Source: Ceratopteris richardii
Lineage: Eukaryota; Streptophyta; Polypodiopsida; Polypodiales; Pteridaceae
Direction of reading: 5' to 3'
DNA: 64,000 nucleotides
Assembly: GCA_020310875.1 (NCBI GenBank)
Contig: CM035423.1
Coordinates: 142,105,723 to 142,169,722, forward strand
Positions 8,799 to 20,195 of this stretch are shown one piece after another. The notes under the pieces are model-generated. The model had not been told where the DNA came from, did not search any database, and saw only the letters and a program-made list of their open reading frames with translations. A program made the position numbers and the translations under genes. Every line of letters begins with the position of its first letter. Position 1 is the stretch's first letter.

Positions 8799-11700
8799 GT
8801 GCTTAGGTCCAAGGGGGTAGATAAATTCAGGCATATGAACCTTAGATCAGGCAGACACTTAGGCCGAGACAGACAAAGCCTCAGATCTTCTGAAGCTAGT
8901 ATCAATCACACTGCTAGGTCTTGGGCCCAGCAGTTGAGTGATTACCCATACACTCCCAGATCAAAAACAAGTGATTCTGAGATGTCATATCACATGGAGA
9001 GACCAGTAGGTAGTTCAGGGGTGGCTTATTTAGAAAAGCCAGAGGGACCTTACAAGACTCAATTGGAATACATCAGGACGAATCTTCTAGGTGCTCGCAT
9101 CTACGAAGATGGACTGAGAAGATCTGTGGTCCAGATTAAGAACCCCGATCAACCCCATGGACTAGAACACCCGGTAGTGAAGTTTGAGAATGGAGAATAC
9201 CTAGATAAAGAAGGGACTATATATATAGTCACCACTCTTCCTGATAGAAATGATGAGTTTGGAAATGTGATTGCAGAAACCGATATGGGTGATATAGAGC
9301 AAGGAAATTTAGAGAAAGAGCCGAGAACTCCCCGCAGTAAATCTATCTTGACCTGAATCATGACTCCAGAATTGATTCCACAGGATAATAAAAGCATAGA
9401 TTTGCTTTTAAACCGAGAAACTGATGAGGCCTTTTGGAGGTATAAGCCTACCTTGTCTCATGAAGTAGGTGCTCTCACAATCTATGAGTTTAAAGACCCT
9501 GATAGCCCAGGCAAAGTAACCTACTTAGACAATACATCAGAAAAGATCTTCGTGGTCACCGAGCATGGCAGACATGCCTACAGATGGAAGGGTGAATTTG
9601 TTTTTCCCCAACCTCGGACTAATGTGTCGTACAGTCACCAAGGTGCTGGGACCTCCCAAGCTCATGGAGCTCAAAGAGATAGAAGTAGAGACAAACCTGA
9701 GGTAAGTTTTGCCAACTCCCTGGGAAGAGAAAGAACGGGAACGAAAAGGAATAGAGTGGGACCTGAGGGACATAGAACCCCATGGAATCAAAGGAATGAT
9801 GACGATTTCCCTTTGCCAAGACCGAGAGAACACACTAGGACCCTGCGACCAACTCAACTGGTGAAGTCCATGAAGAATTATTTCGATGGCACGGGAGACC
9901 CTTATGACCATGTGGCAGAATTTCGGCAAGTATTGAAAGCTGAACAGGTAGAGGACCTATTCACACAATATAATGCTTTTGGTCTAACCCTTAGGAACAC
10001 TGCCCTTACGTGGTTTCAACCACTGAACGAGAGGCATTTCAGAAACATAGACCAGCTCTTAGAGGCATTTATCATTGAGTTTTCTAAGAGTGGAATCAGG
10101 CACAACACTTCCTCACTAATTCATAGCTTCAAACAAACACCTCAAGAGACGGTCAGACTAGCTGGAAGAAGATTTAGGCAGTACCTGGAGAGATGCCCGA
10201 TACCGGAGTTACCCACACCAGCCAAACAAGTGGCCTTGTTCTTAGATGGATTGTTGAGCACCAAGCTCAGATCATATGTGTATCTGAAGGACCCCAGAAC
10301 GATAGAAGAGTGCGTGCACATGTGCATAGACATTGAGGACAATCTAGGTGAGGAATTAGAACTATCAAAAATCTATAAGGATTTTGATAGCTCTAGTAGC
10401 CTCACATCTGGTCAATCCACATCCATTGAGGAACTGGCAGAGAAGGTAGCTCAAAAACTAGGTGTCTCTAGCAAAAAAATTCCGAGATTTGCCCCAGTTA
10501 AGCGGTGTTACACTTGTGGCGGTGACCATATGGCAAATGTATGTCCCATTATGGCCCAACCCCAGGCGAATCCTAGTAGCCAGTACTGCACCATAGAGCG
10601 CAGGTACACCAACCACACTGCACAAGACTGCCCATATAACAAACAAACTATTAGGCAAAATTACCCTCAGCCATATCCACAACAGGGTAGATACCAGAAT
10701 CAGTACCCACCACAACAATACAACAGACCACAGCAAACTTATCAGCCACCTTATCAAGGGCAGCAGAGACCTCAACCAGTCCTAGTGCAGCAACCCCCTG
10801 CTCCAACCAATGTGATCCCAGTGAAATATGCATCTGCTGAAGAAAATCCGAATAGAGCCATAGTCCCAGTCACCCCATTGCTATCAGACAGTGATCCAAG
10901 TGACCATAGTTTTGACTCCACACATATTGATAGCCCACAGGCTTACTACATGCAGTCACCCGAGCATAACGAGTCATACTATTATGAGGACCCAAGTGAA
11001 AGTAGTGGGGAACCTGAGTATGCCAATGTCATGTACATAAACCCCAACTCTAGACTTCAACCTAGGCAGGTACGACCCCCATTTCCTAGAGGACCATGCT
11101 TCAGATGTCAGGGAGATCACCTTATACGTGATTGTCCACTGCCTGCCCCTACACAACCTCAACCAGTAACCATTCAGGGTTTCTGTCAAGACTGCGGGAA
11201 AGAGCATCTCCTACGAGATTGCCCAAAGAACCCTAATAACATGCCTAAAATCACTCCTATCAATGTTGTTGGGTTAGTTGTAGACTCCACAGGGAGTGTG
11301 ACTTCCACTGCACCTGTGCAAGTGATCACAAGAGCCCAGGCACTACAACAAAACCAAGGTGTTGGTCAGGAAAAGAGCCCCGAGGTGAGTGAAACAGAGA
11401 GCATAACCAAAAAGAGGACTAGAGCCTGGAAGGATAGTCGTGAAAGAATGAAAAGGCAATGGGCAAAAAAGATGAGCGAACTTGAAGAAAGCTTGAGAGA
11501 AACCAAAGCAAAAATCATAGAGATCACATCTCAACGGCACTCTCACACATTCCCACCGCTACCATCCCCATCACCCTCCATCCCTCCACCCTCTAATACA
11601 CCCCACGTAACCCACCCACCACCCCGAGTAGGATCAGTATTAGCTGATCCCACTCCTGAAGACATAGACATGATGCTTAAAGCATATCAGGCCAGAATCC

Positions 11701-12188
11701 AAGAAGGGCCAAATGTAACGGATCATGACAAGTGCTACCCTAGAGCTGACCTAGAGATAGAAAGAACCAAGCTTTGCGCGAAAATGGTCGCATTGGCTCA
11801 GACTATGTTTGAAGTCAGTCGCCTTTTCAATCACTCGGGCTCAGCCAAGACACAATTACACTTGGATGGACTTCTAGAGAAGTTAGAGGGCATAATTGCA
11901 AGATCTGCCAAGGAAGAAAAAAATCAAGAAAGAGATAAAGCAAGCAAAAACATGACCCATCCCCCACCGAAAGCTTATGTGCCCAATTCCACTGAACCAG
12001 ACAACCCCCCCTCCCTAGAAAGAATAGAGAGGCTAACTGCACAATCAGAAAAGGAACCCGCCTCTCAAAATAAGGGCAAGGCAAGTGAGAACGTGAGCCT
12101 ACCTCCCCAGGAAGCCTACGTGCCTAACTCTACGGAGCCAGACACATCATCTTCTATGAATCGGTTCACACCAGAATTCCTACGCTAG
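8799..12188 (+). pseudogene. Element B gag with two in-frame stops
   Basis: This is the capsid precursor of B. The first Met is at 8799 and a second, MNLRSGRHLG, follows within 15 codons. The capsid core (KSMKNYFDGTGDPYDHVAEF and on to LFLDGLLSTKLRSYVYL) matches gag of A. Knuckles CYTCGGDHMANVC, CFRCQGDHLIRDC and CQDCGKEHLLRDC follow; all have three residues, not the usual four, between the second Cys and His. A Gln/Pro/Tyr-rich stretch separates the first from the others. A TGA at 9354-9356 replaces an Arg codon (CGA in origin, judging from A). A TAG at 12186-12188 ends the region, but the same frame goes on into protease. The TAG could be a mutation or a readthrough stop. Confidence 0.85.
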
Positions 12189-15100
12189 ATTCAAGAAGAC
12201 AAATGGGCTAAAGAGAGTGAAGTCCCTCCTCCTATTGAACTTGTGGATGATGCACGCGACCAATTCCCACAAGACATCCCATCCATCTATGAGGAGCAGG
12301 AGAGCACCCACTCTCAGGAAAGACTAGACTTTGAGTCTAACTCTCTACAAGAATTGCCCCACTTCATAGGCCCATGGGAGGCTAAGTCTACTTGTATGAG
12401 AGCACCCACGGTCATGGTACGAAATGAGGACTCAGTCTTACCTAGGAACACAGAGGTAGTGAAAAACACTAAAGTGCAGTGCAATCTCAAGTTAGAAGAG
12501 CTACTCAAGGTTAGACCTGAATTATGGGAACATGTCGCCAAACAAGTACCAGCGATAGTGAAACCTCATTCCCAGGTAGGATCACATAGGACGGTGCCAG
12601 AGATACCCTTGGATAAGATAGGAGATATGTGTGAAGGTGAAGAAGGGAATACCTATCTTCCCATTACCTACCAGGAGCACACCACCAAGGCAATTTTGGA
12701 CTCAGGTGCAGGAGTTGCAATTGCCACCACTTCCCTATGGAAGCGTTGGGGCAAGCAAGCACTCAGGCCAACGAGAATGAAATTGCATATGGCCGATGGT
12801 CATATTGAGAGACCCTTAGGATTGCTAGAAGGAATAACTCTCACCACCTGTGGTGTCGAGTTTGAGCATACATTTGCTATATGTGACTTCAGCAAAAATC
12901 ATGCCTATGAGATGATCTTGGGACGACCTTTTATGCGACAGTTGCAAGTGGTACAGGATTGGGGAACCAACTCCTTGTACCTACAACACTTAGGTGTTAT
13001 GACCAAAGTGAATCTTAAAGATTACTCTCATAGAGATGTCCCTCCTATCCAATGGAACCCCATCCATAGAGCCAAAGATGATACGGAATCAGTGCATTCC
13101 ATAGGATCAGGATCCTCATGGATGCATGAAGACACTCACTTGTGGATGTGCAAAATAGCAGTAGAGGAAGAGAAGAGAGAAAAGGCTAGAGAAATAGGTG
13201 CAAACGAAACACATAGACCCATTCAAGACCCAGCCTATGCACCTGTAGTCTTTCCTGATGAGGAATTTGAACCCCATGGCTGGGCAGAAATCCTAGCAAC
13301 AATGAATGTAGCCATCAATGAAGAGCAGTGCACACCTCACTGTGATGAGGATGGCTATGACATTTCAGTCTTTTCAATAGAGCCAATCATGGGAGATGCA
13401 GTTTTAGAAGAATGCGAACCTATCCTTGATGCAATTGAGGATGCGAGTGACTCCAATCTAGAGTCAATCATCATGGACCCACCTTTTGCATCAGATGAAG
13501 AATACTTCTATGAAGTAGAATTTCAACCCCAGAGGCACGGAGAGCTTACAAATGAGGTGAGGTTAGCCACACAAATAGCTACTAAAAGTGGAGGAAAGAA
13601 AAGAAAGAAGAAGGAAGTCACTCTGGAGGCAGAAGAATCCTTGTTTGAGGTCCCTGAAAACTTTAAAAAATATGAGATAGACGATAGGAGGGTCATGATA
13701 AGAATGCCTAAACGTGAGGCACAAGCAGGAGAAGCCTATGATAGCAAGGAAACTACCAAGAAAATAGTTGTCGCCATCGAGGAAGGAGAAGAAAGATGCA
13801 CATACATAGGTCATGACCTGACAGAAGAGGAAGCCCCTGCCTACACGGCACAACTCAAGCGGTTATACAAGACAATCAAGCAGGTACAGAGAAGACATAA
13901 GATGACAGAAGAGGCGAATCGAGCTCTAGTGAACCAAATGCTTCAAGCCGAGAATGTAGATTCCCATTTTGTTGAATCATTGAATCTATTGGCGGACACA
14001 TGTGGGATTGGGGAAGCATTGAGGACTATGGTCTATCGGGAGAACCCTACCTATGATCAACGAAGGATTGATACACGGCCACGGTGGGGAAAAATGATCT
14101 TGCCTACCACAATTTCAGAGGATGTTCACATGACTAGCCCAAATCCCACTGACGAACAAGATGTAAATACACAGGTACCATCTCCACCGTCACCTCCCAT
14201 TCAACCCTCAGAACCCTTCTCCACTAGTCTTTCTGAACAACCGATATCCACCCAACATGAACCCATTGTACACACCTCCGTTTTTACATCCTTCCCTTTA
14301 CCCACATCCATCACTTTCGCCCAAATTTTTGAACCTCACACCGGTCATCCTGCCACCCATCAAACCATAATAGGTCACCCCTCCTATCTCCCCGTCCTTG
14401 GACAACCACTTGCCACTAGCCAGATCTTATCCCATCCTTTTCCATTCACCCACACATTTCCCCTCTCCCAAACCCTATCCACCCCTTCCCTTGTAACTGC
14501 CTCAAGCTCAACCCAAGTCACACAATCGTCATTCTGGACAAACCTTGTAAATATACTCCAACAGGTGGAGAATTATAATAAAAAGTCCCTTCCCCAACCC
14601 CACTCCCCCACATTCACTGCCACCACTAACACACCACCTACCGTTCCCGTATTCACAATTCACACTTCACACACTATCACATCTGATCCCATGGATATTT
14701 CACCATCCACAGGAGCACCCACCGCCACGTCTGTTCCACCATCATCACATCTCACTTCACTCATAGGCACATCATCCACTTTTCCCTTCCCCATTTCCCG
14801 ACCCATTGCATGTTCCACCTCTACCCATGCATCCACATCATTTAGTAATGCACTAGACACCATGGTTGAAGCGGCCACTCAGCTTAAGCAAGAGTATAAG
14901 CTATTAGAAGAAAATAACACAGAGCTGTGCAATCTCTCGGCTCAACTCCAGGCACGAGTCGATGCCTTGGAACTAGGTAATACAGCACTACAACACCAGG
15001 TGACAGACCTCCAACAATTGAAGACACAACTTGAAGCTAAGTATGCAGAGACAGGCAAAGCTATGGACGAACAACTCAGAGAACAAATGGGCCGCAATGC

Positions 15101-16697
15101 CAGACTTCAACGCAACATGGCCCTACTACGTCGTCATCTAGCAACGGCTCAAGAAGAGAACCGAAGGCTACAACAACAAAACCAGGAGAACCTAGAAGCG
15201 GCCATGGAAAACACCTCGGGAGCACCTATAGACCTTGCAAAATTCCAAGCTGTCCCCTCAGAGCATATTCAACAGATTTTAGAAGGTTATGCAACCCTCT
15301 TGGAAGCCCATGATCAGTTGGCAGATCAGATAAAGGAATTACAAGGATCCAAAGTACCGACAACACACCCACCCACACCTAAAGAGACGGTCGATGCCGC
15401 TACTTTGCCAGAACCTGAACCTTCAACGAACAGTGAGGTACTTGAGCTACGGCAAAAGATTGCAGAGTTGAAAATCAAGTTGTTACAATATGAACGACCT
15501 CCTTCCCCACCTGAGCAACCCATAGAAGAAGAAGCAGTTATTATTCCAGTGGAGGAGACATTTGAAGACAATTATGAGCCTCAACCCCTTCCAGGAGGCA
15601 GAATTACGGAGGAAGGCCAAGACACATATGAGGAGCCCCCATTGGCATGGATGAAGCAGGTAGAGGAGATGGGCCACACTCACGAAGAGCGCGTAGCAAC
15701 TCAGATGCTGGCCATGAAAACCATTGAGGAGTCTATACTCAAGTCTGAATATTTCTCGCACTTGGCTCCCAGGCGGTTGATCACCAGTTCAGAGTTACAA
15801 TATAAGCCCTATTTTGTACTGCTGGCTGACTATAATGCTGAGATCAAACGCATAACCAACCAGTACCCTAAGTTCGCAACACAATTTGAACCCGAGGACA
15901 TTTCAAAGGCAGCCAGAAAGGGGGCCATATTCCAATCCATATGGAGGCAAAAGTTACTAGAGACCTATCCGGAGATGTTACGAACATGGGATCATGCTCC
16001 CATGCATTTGAAGTATAACCCTTGCTTTGGTCCAGTACAAAGAAGAAGATCATGGAAAGCATTCGCCATCAAGGTTCAGAACAACGCAAATTGTAAAGAA
16101 TGGCTCAATTACCCCGCAATCGCACCCCCAACCGGCACACCTACAGTATCATACATGATAGCCACCATCAGACATTGGATGCCACGCCTCCACCCCATGC
16201 CGGATGTCGCCGCTCAAATGAGGCTCAAAATTTTGGACATGATGCAAGTGGTCCTAAAGACCTTTCGAAATGTACGTAACATCCAGCCTTCAATTCCGGG
16301 CTTCATCAATGGTAATTATGATTTGCTGTATGACATGAGCACGACCCCGAGCATTCGAGTAGCTTACACATGGCATGCACGACTAAGATATCTCCCTGCC
16401 TGCTACAAGCAAACCTTTGATGATATGTTCACCACGGGGTTTTGGGAGTCACACTCAGAAGTGTTCGCACCACGCCCAACCCACCTGCTACATCTATTCG
16501 CGTGTGAACAAACCATGCACTCAGAGCTCTACACCACACCACACCCTGGTATGCCGGAAGCAGTCAATTGGGATGCCCTCCAGAGAGACTTGGTCTGGGG
16601 ACTACGCATCAAGGAACAAGAAGTGGCAACCGACCTCCTGCAGAAGTACATTGATCAAACAGTGGAGCACAGGTCTGTCAGAGGCGACAGACGCTAG
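12189..16697 (+). CDS. Element B fused protease-accessory polyprotein
   Basis: This is open for about 1,500 codons in the same frame as gag; the first Met is at 12243. Retropepsin comes first: AILDSGAGVAIATT with the catalytic Asp codon at 12699-12701, then MILGRPFMRQL. A stretch ending YIGHDLTEEE, which in A leads into RT, runs straight into AYTAQLKRLYK, which in A lies near 41511. RT, RNase H and integrase are therefore deleted in frame. Next come a Pro/Thr/Ser-rich part (about 14100-14850), a coiled coil (about 14860-15360) and a C-terminal domain of about 390 residues (about 15520-16690) with conserved YDMSTTPSIRVAYTWHARL and YKQTFDDMFTTGFWESHSEV. No signal peptide or membrane segment is seen. 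Function beyond protease is unknown. Confidence 0.85.
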   Translation: MQEDKWAKESEVPPPIELVDDARDQFPQDIPSIYEEQESTHSQERLDFESNSLQELPHFIGPWEAKSTCMRAPTVMVRNEDSVLPRNTEVVKNTKVQCNLKLEELLKVRPELWEHVAKQVPAIVKPHSQVGSHRTVPEIPLDKIGDMCEGEEGNTYLPITYQEHTTKAILDSGAGVAIATTSLWKRWGKQALRPTRMKLHMADGHIERPLGLLEGITLTTCGVEFEHTFAICDFSKNHAYEMILGRPFMRQLQVVQDWGTNSLYLQHLGVMTKVNLKDYSHRDVPPIQWNPIHRAKDDTESVHSIGSGSSWMHEDTHLWMCKIAVEEEKREKAREIGANETHRPIQDPAYAPVVFPDEEFEPHGWAEILATMNVAINEEQCTPHCDEDGYDISVFSIEPIMGDAVLEECEPILDAIEDASDSNLESIIMDPPFASDEEYFYEVEFQPQRHGELTNEVRLATQIATKSGGKKRKKKEVTLEAEESLFEVPENFKKYEIDDRRVMIRMPKREAQAGEAYDSKETTKKIVVAIEEGEERCTYIGHDLTEEEAPAYTAQLKRLYKTIKQVQRRHKMTEEANRALVNQMLQAENVDSHFVESLNLLADTCGIGEALRTMVYRENPTYDQRRIDTRPRWGKMILPTTISEDVHMTSPNPTDEQDVNTQVPSPPSPPIQPSEPFSTSLSEQPISTQHEPIVHTSVFTSFPLPTSITFAQIFEPHTGHPATHQTIIGHPSYLPVLGQPLATSQILSHPFPFTHTFPLSQTLSTPSLVTASSSTQVTQSSFWTNLVNILQQVENYNKKSLPQPHSPTFTATTNTPPTVPVFTIHTSHTITSDPMDISPSTGAPTATSVPPSSHLTSLIGTSSTFPFPISRPIACSTSTHASTSFSNALDTMVEAATQLKQEYKLLEENNTELCNLSAQLQARVDALELGNTALQHQVTDLQQLKTQLEAKYAETGKAMDEQLREQMGRNARLQRNMALLRRHLATAQEENRRLQQQNQENLEAAMENTSGAPIDLAKFQAVPSEHIQQILEGYATLLEAHDQLADQIKELQGSKVPTTHPPTPKETVDAATLPEPEPSTNSEVLELRQKIAELKIKLLQYERPPSPPEQPIEEEAVIIPVEETFEDNYEPQPLPGGRITEEGQDTYEEPPLAWMKQVEEMGHTHEERVATQMLAMKTIEESILKSEYFSHLAPRRLITSSELQYKPYFVLLADYNAEIKRITNQYPKFATQFEPEDISKAARKGAIFQSIWRQKLLETYPEMLRTWDHAPMHLKYNPCFGPVQRRRSWKAFAIKVQNNANCKEWLNYPAIAPPTGTPTVSYMIATIRHWMPRLHPMPDVAAQMRLKILDMMQVVLKTFRNVRNIQPSIPGFINGNYDLLYDMSTTPSIRVAYTWHARLRYLPACYKQTFDDMFTTGFWESHSEVFAPRPTHLLHLFACEQTMHSELYTTPHPGMPEAVNWDALQRDLVWGLRIKEQEVATDLLQKYIDQTVEHRSVRGDRR

Positions 16698-16708
16698 GGG
16701 GGGGACAG
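16696..16708 (+). other. Polypurine tract of element B
   Basis: AGGGGGGGGACAG directly precedes the right LTR. It is the expected primer site for plus-strand DNA synthesis. Confidence 0.9.
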
Positions 16709-17287
16709 TGTTGGCGATATACGAGAAGAAGCAAGTACGGGCATACATGCAGATCTAGCACTAAGGCAACTCTCTATTTTTTTTTAAAACCCTTACACCA
16801 TTTAAAATTGATTCTCATCACTAAAAACCCCTGTAAATACCATTTTCACCTTTTAGTAGCTCCATTTTGTACAATCCGAGGAGTCCTCAAGCTTGAGGAG
16901 CCTTAGAAGTAGTTGCCTACCAATTTTCGTATTTTTTAGATCTCGTTTGAGCCCTCAAATAAGCCCTGGAACCTAATTTTTAACTAGGCCGGACACTAGG
17001 TCTGGACAGGGCCAAAGCTAGTCAAAAACTATAAATAGAGCTAGAGAGCTCATTTTTGAGAGCTTCTTGTAGTTTTGAGCTTGTATGAGAACTTGGTTGC
17101 AATAGAAGTGATTCCATTGTCTTACTCTCTTTGTTCTTGCCATGTGTGCGCGTGTGTGTGTATGTGTGTGCATGTTAGTGTGCTTCTCACTCACACATTT
17201 GTGCCTTCACTTGCTCGAGGTCTTCATACCATCCTCATGTCTTCCCGGATTGACATTAAAGGAGGTGCTACTCATCACTGAGCTACA
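16709..17287 (+). repeat. 3' LTR of element B
   Basis: This 579-bp LTR begins TGTTGGCGATATACGAG and ends TGAGCTACA. It is followed by the TTATT target copy at 17288-17292. Confidence 0.95.
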
Positions 17288-17292
17288 TTATT
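17288..17292. repeat. Target-site duplication of element B, right copy
   Basis: TTATT, the partner of 6418-6422. Coding sequence of gag of element A continues right after it. Confidence 0.95.
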
Positions 17293-18985
17293 ACTATAGG
17301 CCTCCTCAGAACTACCCATACTAGGCTCAACAGAGACCTCAACCCGTCTTAGCTCAGCAGCCACCCCCACCAGCGAATGTCATCTCAGTGAAATATGCTG
17401 TTGCAGAAGAGAACCTAAGTAGGGCCTTAGTGCCTTCTTCACCTTTGATCACAGAGAGTGACCCGAACTCAAACAGTTTCGACTCTACTCATGTAGATAG
17501 TCCACTCGCCTATTACACGGAGTCACCAGAACACGTAGAAACATATCATTACGATAGTCCACCAGTGGAACCTAGTTGGGAGTCAGGCTATGCTAATGTG
17601 ATGTACACAAATGCAAATCCACGGCCCCAATTGAGACAACAAAGATCACAGGGCCCTAGAGGATCATGCTTTAGGTGTCAAGGAGATCATTTCATAAAGG
17701 ATTTTCCACATCCCCTGATATCAGGACAATCACAGTACTATAACATCCAAGGCTTTTGTGCCGACTGTGGCAAAGAGCACATAATCAAAGATTGTCCTAA
17801 GAACCCTGTTAATGCTTTGAGTGTGACACCGATCAATGTGATAGGTATTGTAAACAATGCAGATGGATCCAACCCTACATATGTGCCTATCCAAGCTATA
17901 ACAAGAGCCCAGGCGCTCTTACAGAACCAACAGCTTAATCAGGAGAAAGTAGCCGGAAGTAGTGAAGTTGTAGAATCTAGCAGTAAAAAGACAAAATCTT
18001 GGAAAGATTCGAGAGAAAGAATTAAGAGAAAATGGAGTAAAAAGATAACTGAGTTGGAAGGAAGTTTAAAGGAATCTAGAGCCAAAATCCTAGAATTGAC
18101 TTCGCAGGAATTGAATCAAGAGAATCCAGCTCAGAAATCAGGATCAGTTTTAGCAGAACCCATACCAGAAAATCTAGACATGATGTTTCATGCATATCAG
18201 GCTAGATTAAAAGAGGGACCTCAGGTAGCTGAAATGAGTAAAAACTACCCTCGAGCTGATCTGGAAATTGAGAGAACTAAACTTTGCATGAAGATGGTAG
18301 AACTAGCACAAGCTTTGTTTGAAGCCTCTAGATATCTTAATTGGAATAACATGGCAAAACCGGAATTACACTTTCAAGGACTAATGGAGAGGCTAGAATA
18401 CTTGATAGAGAGCAAAGAGAAAAAGGATCAGCCTAAGAACCCTATTGTCCCAGAGACACAGGAAAATAATGTACCATCCCTGTCTCAAGTACCCAATACT
18501 GAAAGTCAAGACAATTTGTCTTCCATATATAAATACTCACATGAGTTTTTGAGGGAAATCCAAGAAGAGAAATGGAGAAAAGAACAAGGAACCCATCCTC
18601 CTATTCAAGAAATAGATGACTTGCAGGAACAATTTCCCCAAGACATTCCCTCTATTTACGATGGTGTAGAGGAGGAACAACTGAGTGAACACACAGGATT
18701 TGAATCTAATTCTTTACAAAAATTACCTCAGTTCACAGGACCTTGGGAAGCGAAGTCTATTAATATGAGAGCACCCACGATAATAGTGAGGAGTGAAGAA
18801 TCAGTAATCCCTAGAAACACGGAAGTGATCAAGAACACTAAGGTACAGTGTAATCTCACTCTGGAGGAGTTGTTAAAGGTTAAACCAGAATTGTGGAAGC
18901 ATGTAGCAAATCAATTCCCTGAGCTTGCTACTACTTCCTCACAAATAGGATCATGTAAGAAGGTACCAGAGATACCCGTAGAAAA
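17293..18985 (+). pseudogene. Element A gag, C-terminal part
   Basis: This continues gag of A in the same frame after B. A TAG at 17323-17325 stands where B has Gln (CAG to TAG). It then carries two knuckle motifs. The first is CFRCQGDHFIKDF, whose last Cys has become Phe, and the second is CADCGKEHIIKDC. A basic, helical stretch follows (SWKDSRERIKRKWSKKITELEGSL), then a conserved pre-protease segment (FESNSLQKLPQFTGPWEAKS). In B the two knuckles are intact. Confidence 0.85.
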
Positions 18986-20195
18986 GATTGGAGAAGTAAG
19001 CGAAGGAGAGGAAGGTAACACGTATCTTCCAATAACCCATCAGGGCTACACCACGAAAGCCATCTTAGATTCAAGAGCCGAAGTAGCCATAGCTACCACC
19101 GCTTTATGGAAACGTTGGGGTAAGCCAGCATTAAGACCTACCAGGATGAAGCTACAAATGTCTGATGGACACATAGAAAAACCATTAGGCTTACTAGAAG
19201 GCATATCTCTCACCACTTGTGGTGTAGAATTTGAGCATACCTTTGCCATTTGTGACTTTGCAAAAAATCATGCTTATGAGATGATATTGGGACGACCATT
19301 CATGCGTCAGTTGCAAATTGTACAAGATTGGGGAACTAATTCTTTGTACTTGCAACATTTAGGAGTGACTACCAAAGTCAATCTTAAAGACTATTCACAT
19401 CGAGATGTACCCCCAATATAATGGAATACCATCCATAAGACACCAGTAGAAACAGAATCAGTGCACTCTTTGGAGTCAGACCCCTCATGGTTACACGAGG
19501 ACACTCATTTATGGATGTGTAAAGTTGCAAAACAAGAGGAAGAAAGATTAGAAGCAAGGACATTAGGTGCAGAACAACATCCATGAACCCTTCAAGACCC
19601 AGCTTACGCACCTGTAGTATTTCCAGACGAAGAATTCGAACCCCATGGTTGGGCAGAAATCCTAGCAACCATGGATGTAGCCATCAATGAAGAACAATGG
19701 ACACCCCACTGTGACGAGGATGGCTATGATATCTCAGTTTTCACGATAGAGCCAATCATGTGCGAGGCAATTTTAGAAGAGTGTGAACCTAACACTGATG
19801 CATTTGAGGATGCAAGTGATTTCGATTTAGAATCAATTATCATGGACTCACCCTTTGCATCAGAGGAAGAATATTTCTACGAAGTAGAGACTCACCCTCA
19901 GGGACACGAGGAAATTACAAGTGAGGTGAGGTTAGCCACAGAAGTGACTTACAAGAGTGAAGGCAAGAAAAGAAAGAAGAAAGAAACCATGTCAGAAAAA
20001 GAAGAATCTTTATTTGAGGTTCCCGAGAACTTCAAGAAATATGAAATCGAAGATAGAAGAATCATGGTACGAATGCCTAATAGAAAGGCAAATGATGGAC
20101 AAGTATATGATAACCGAGAGAAAACCAAGAAAATAATAGTAGCCATAGAAGGAGAAGAAGAAAAGTGTACATACATAGGGCACGATTTGATGAAG
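18986..20195 (+). pseudogene. Element A first protease (DSG changed to DSR) and linker
   Basis: This is a retropepsin region: AILDSRAEVAIATT with the catalytic Asp at 19068-19070, ending MILGRPFMRQLQ. The Gly of the catalytic Asp-Ser-Gly is Arg here (GGA to AGA), and B has the intact form. That change should disable the enzyme. Stops follow at 19419-19421 (TAA where B has CAA) and 19584-19586 (TGA, from CGA). The linker carries an acidic part and a region shared with B and I (MVRMPNR, CTYIGHDL). It shows that this copy is decayed, although a second protease-like domain downstream keeps its active site. Confidence 0.85.

Larger units (their letters stand above)
6423..17287 (+). mobile_element. 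Non-autonomous Ty3-type element B nested in A
   Basis: This is a 10,865-bp element with 579-bp LTRs, a TTATT target duplication, a tRNA-Asp primer site, a leader array, gag, protease, accessory region and purine tract, but no RT, RNase H or integrase. Gag, protease and accessory region share one frame from 8799 to 16697, broken by two stops. Its LTRs differ at about ten sites by eye. It must have been mobilised by enzymes of a related full-length element, for which A is the model. B and A share gag and accessory domains, but their LTRs match only in parts, so they are separate subfamilies. Confidence 0.95.

Noticed and set aside
9537..9929. Minus-strand frames opposite gag and pol of A and B
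   Set aside because: Shadows of the real coding strand without recognisable domains.
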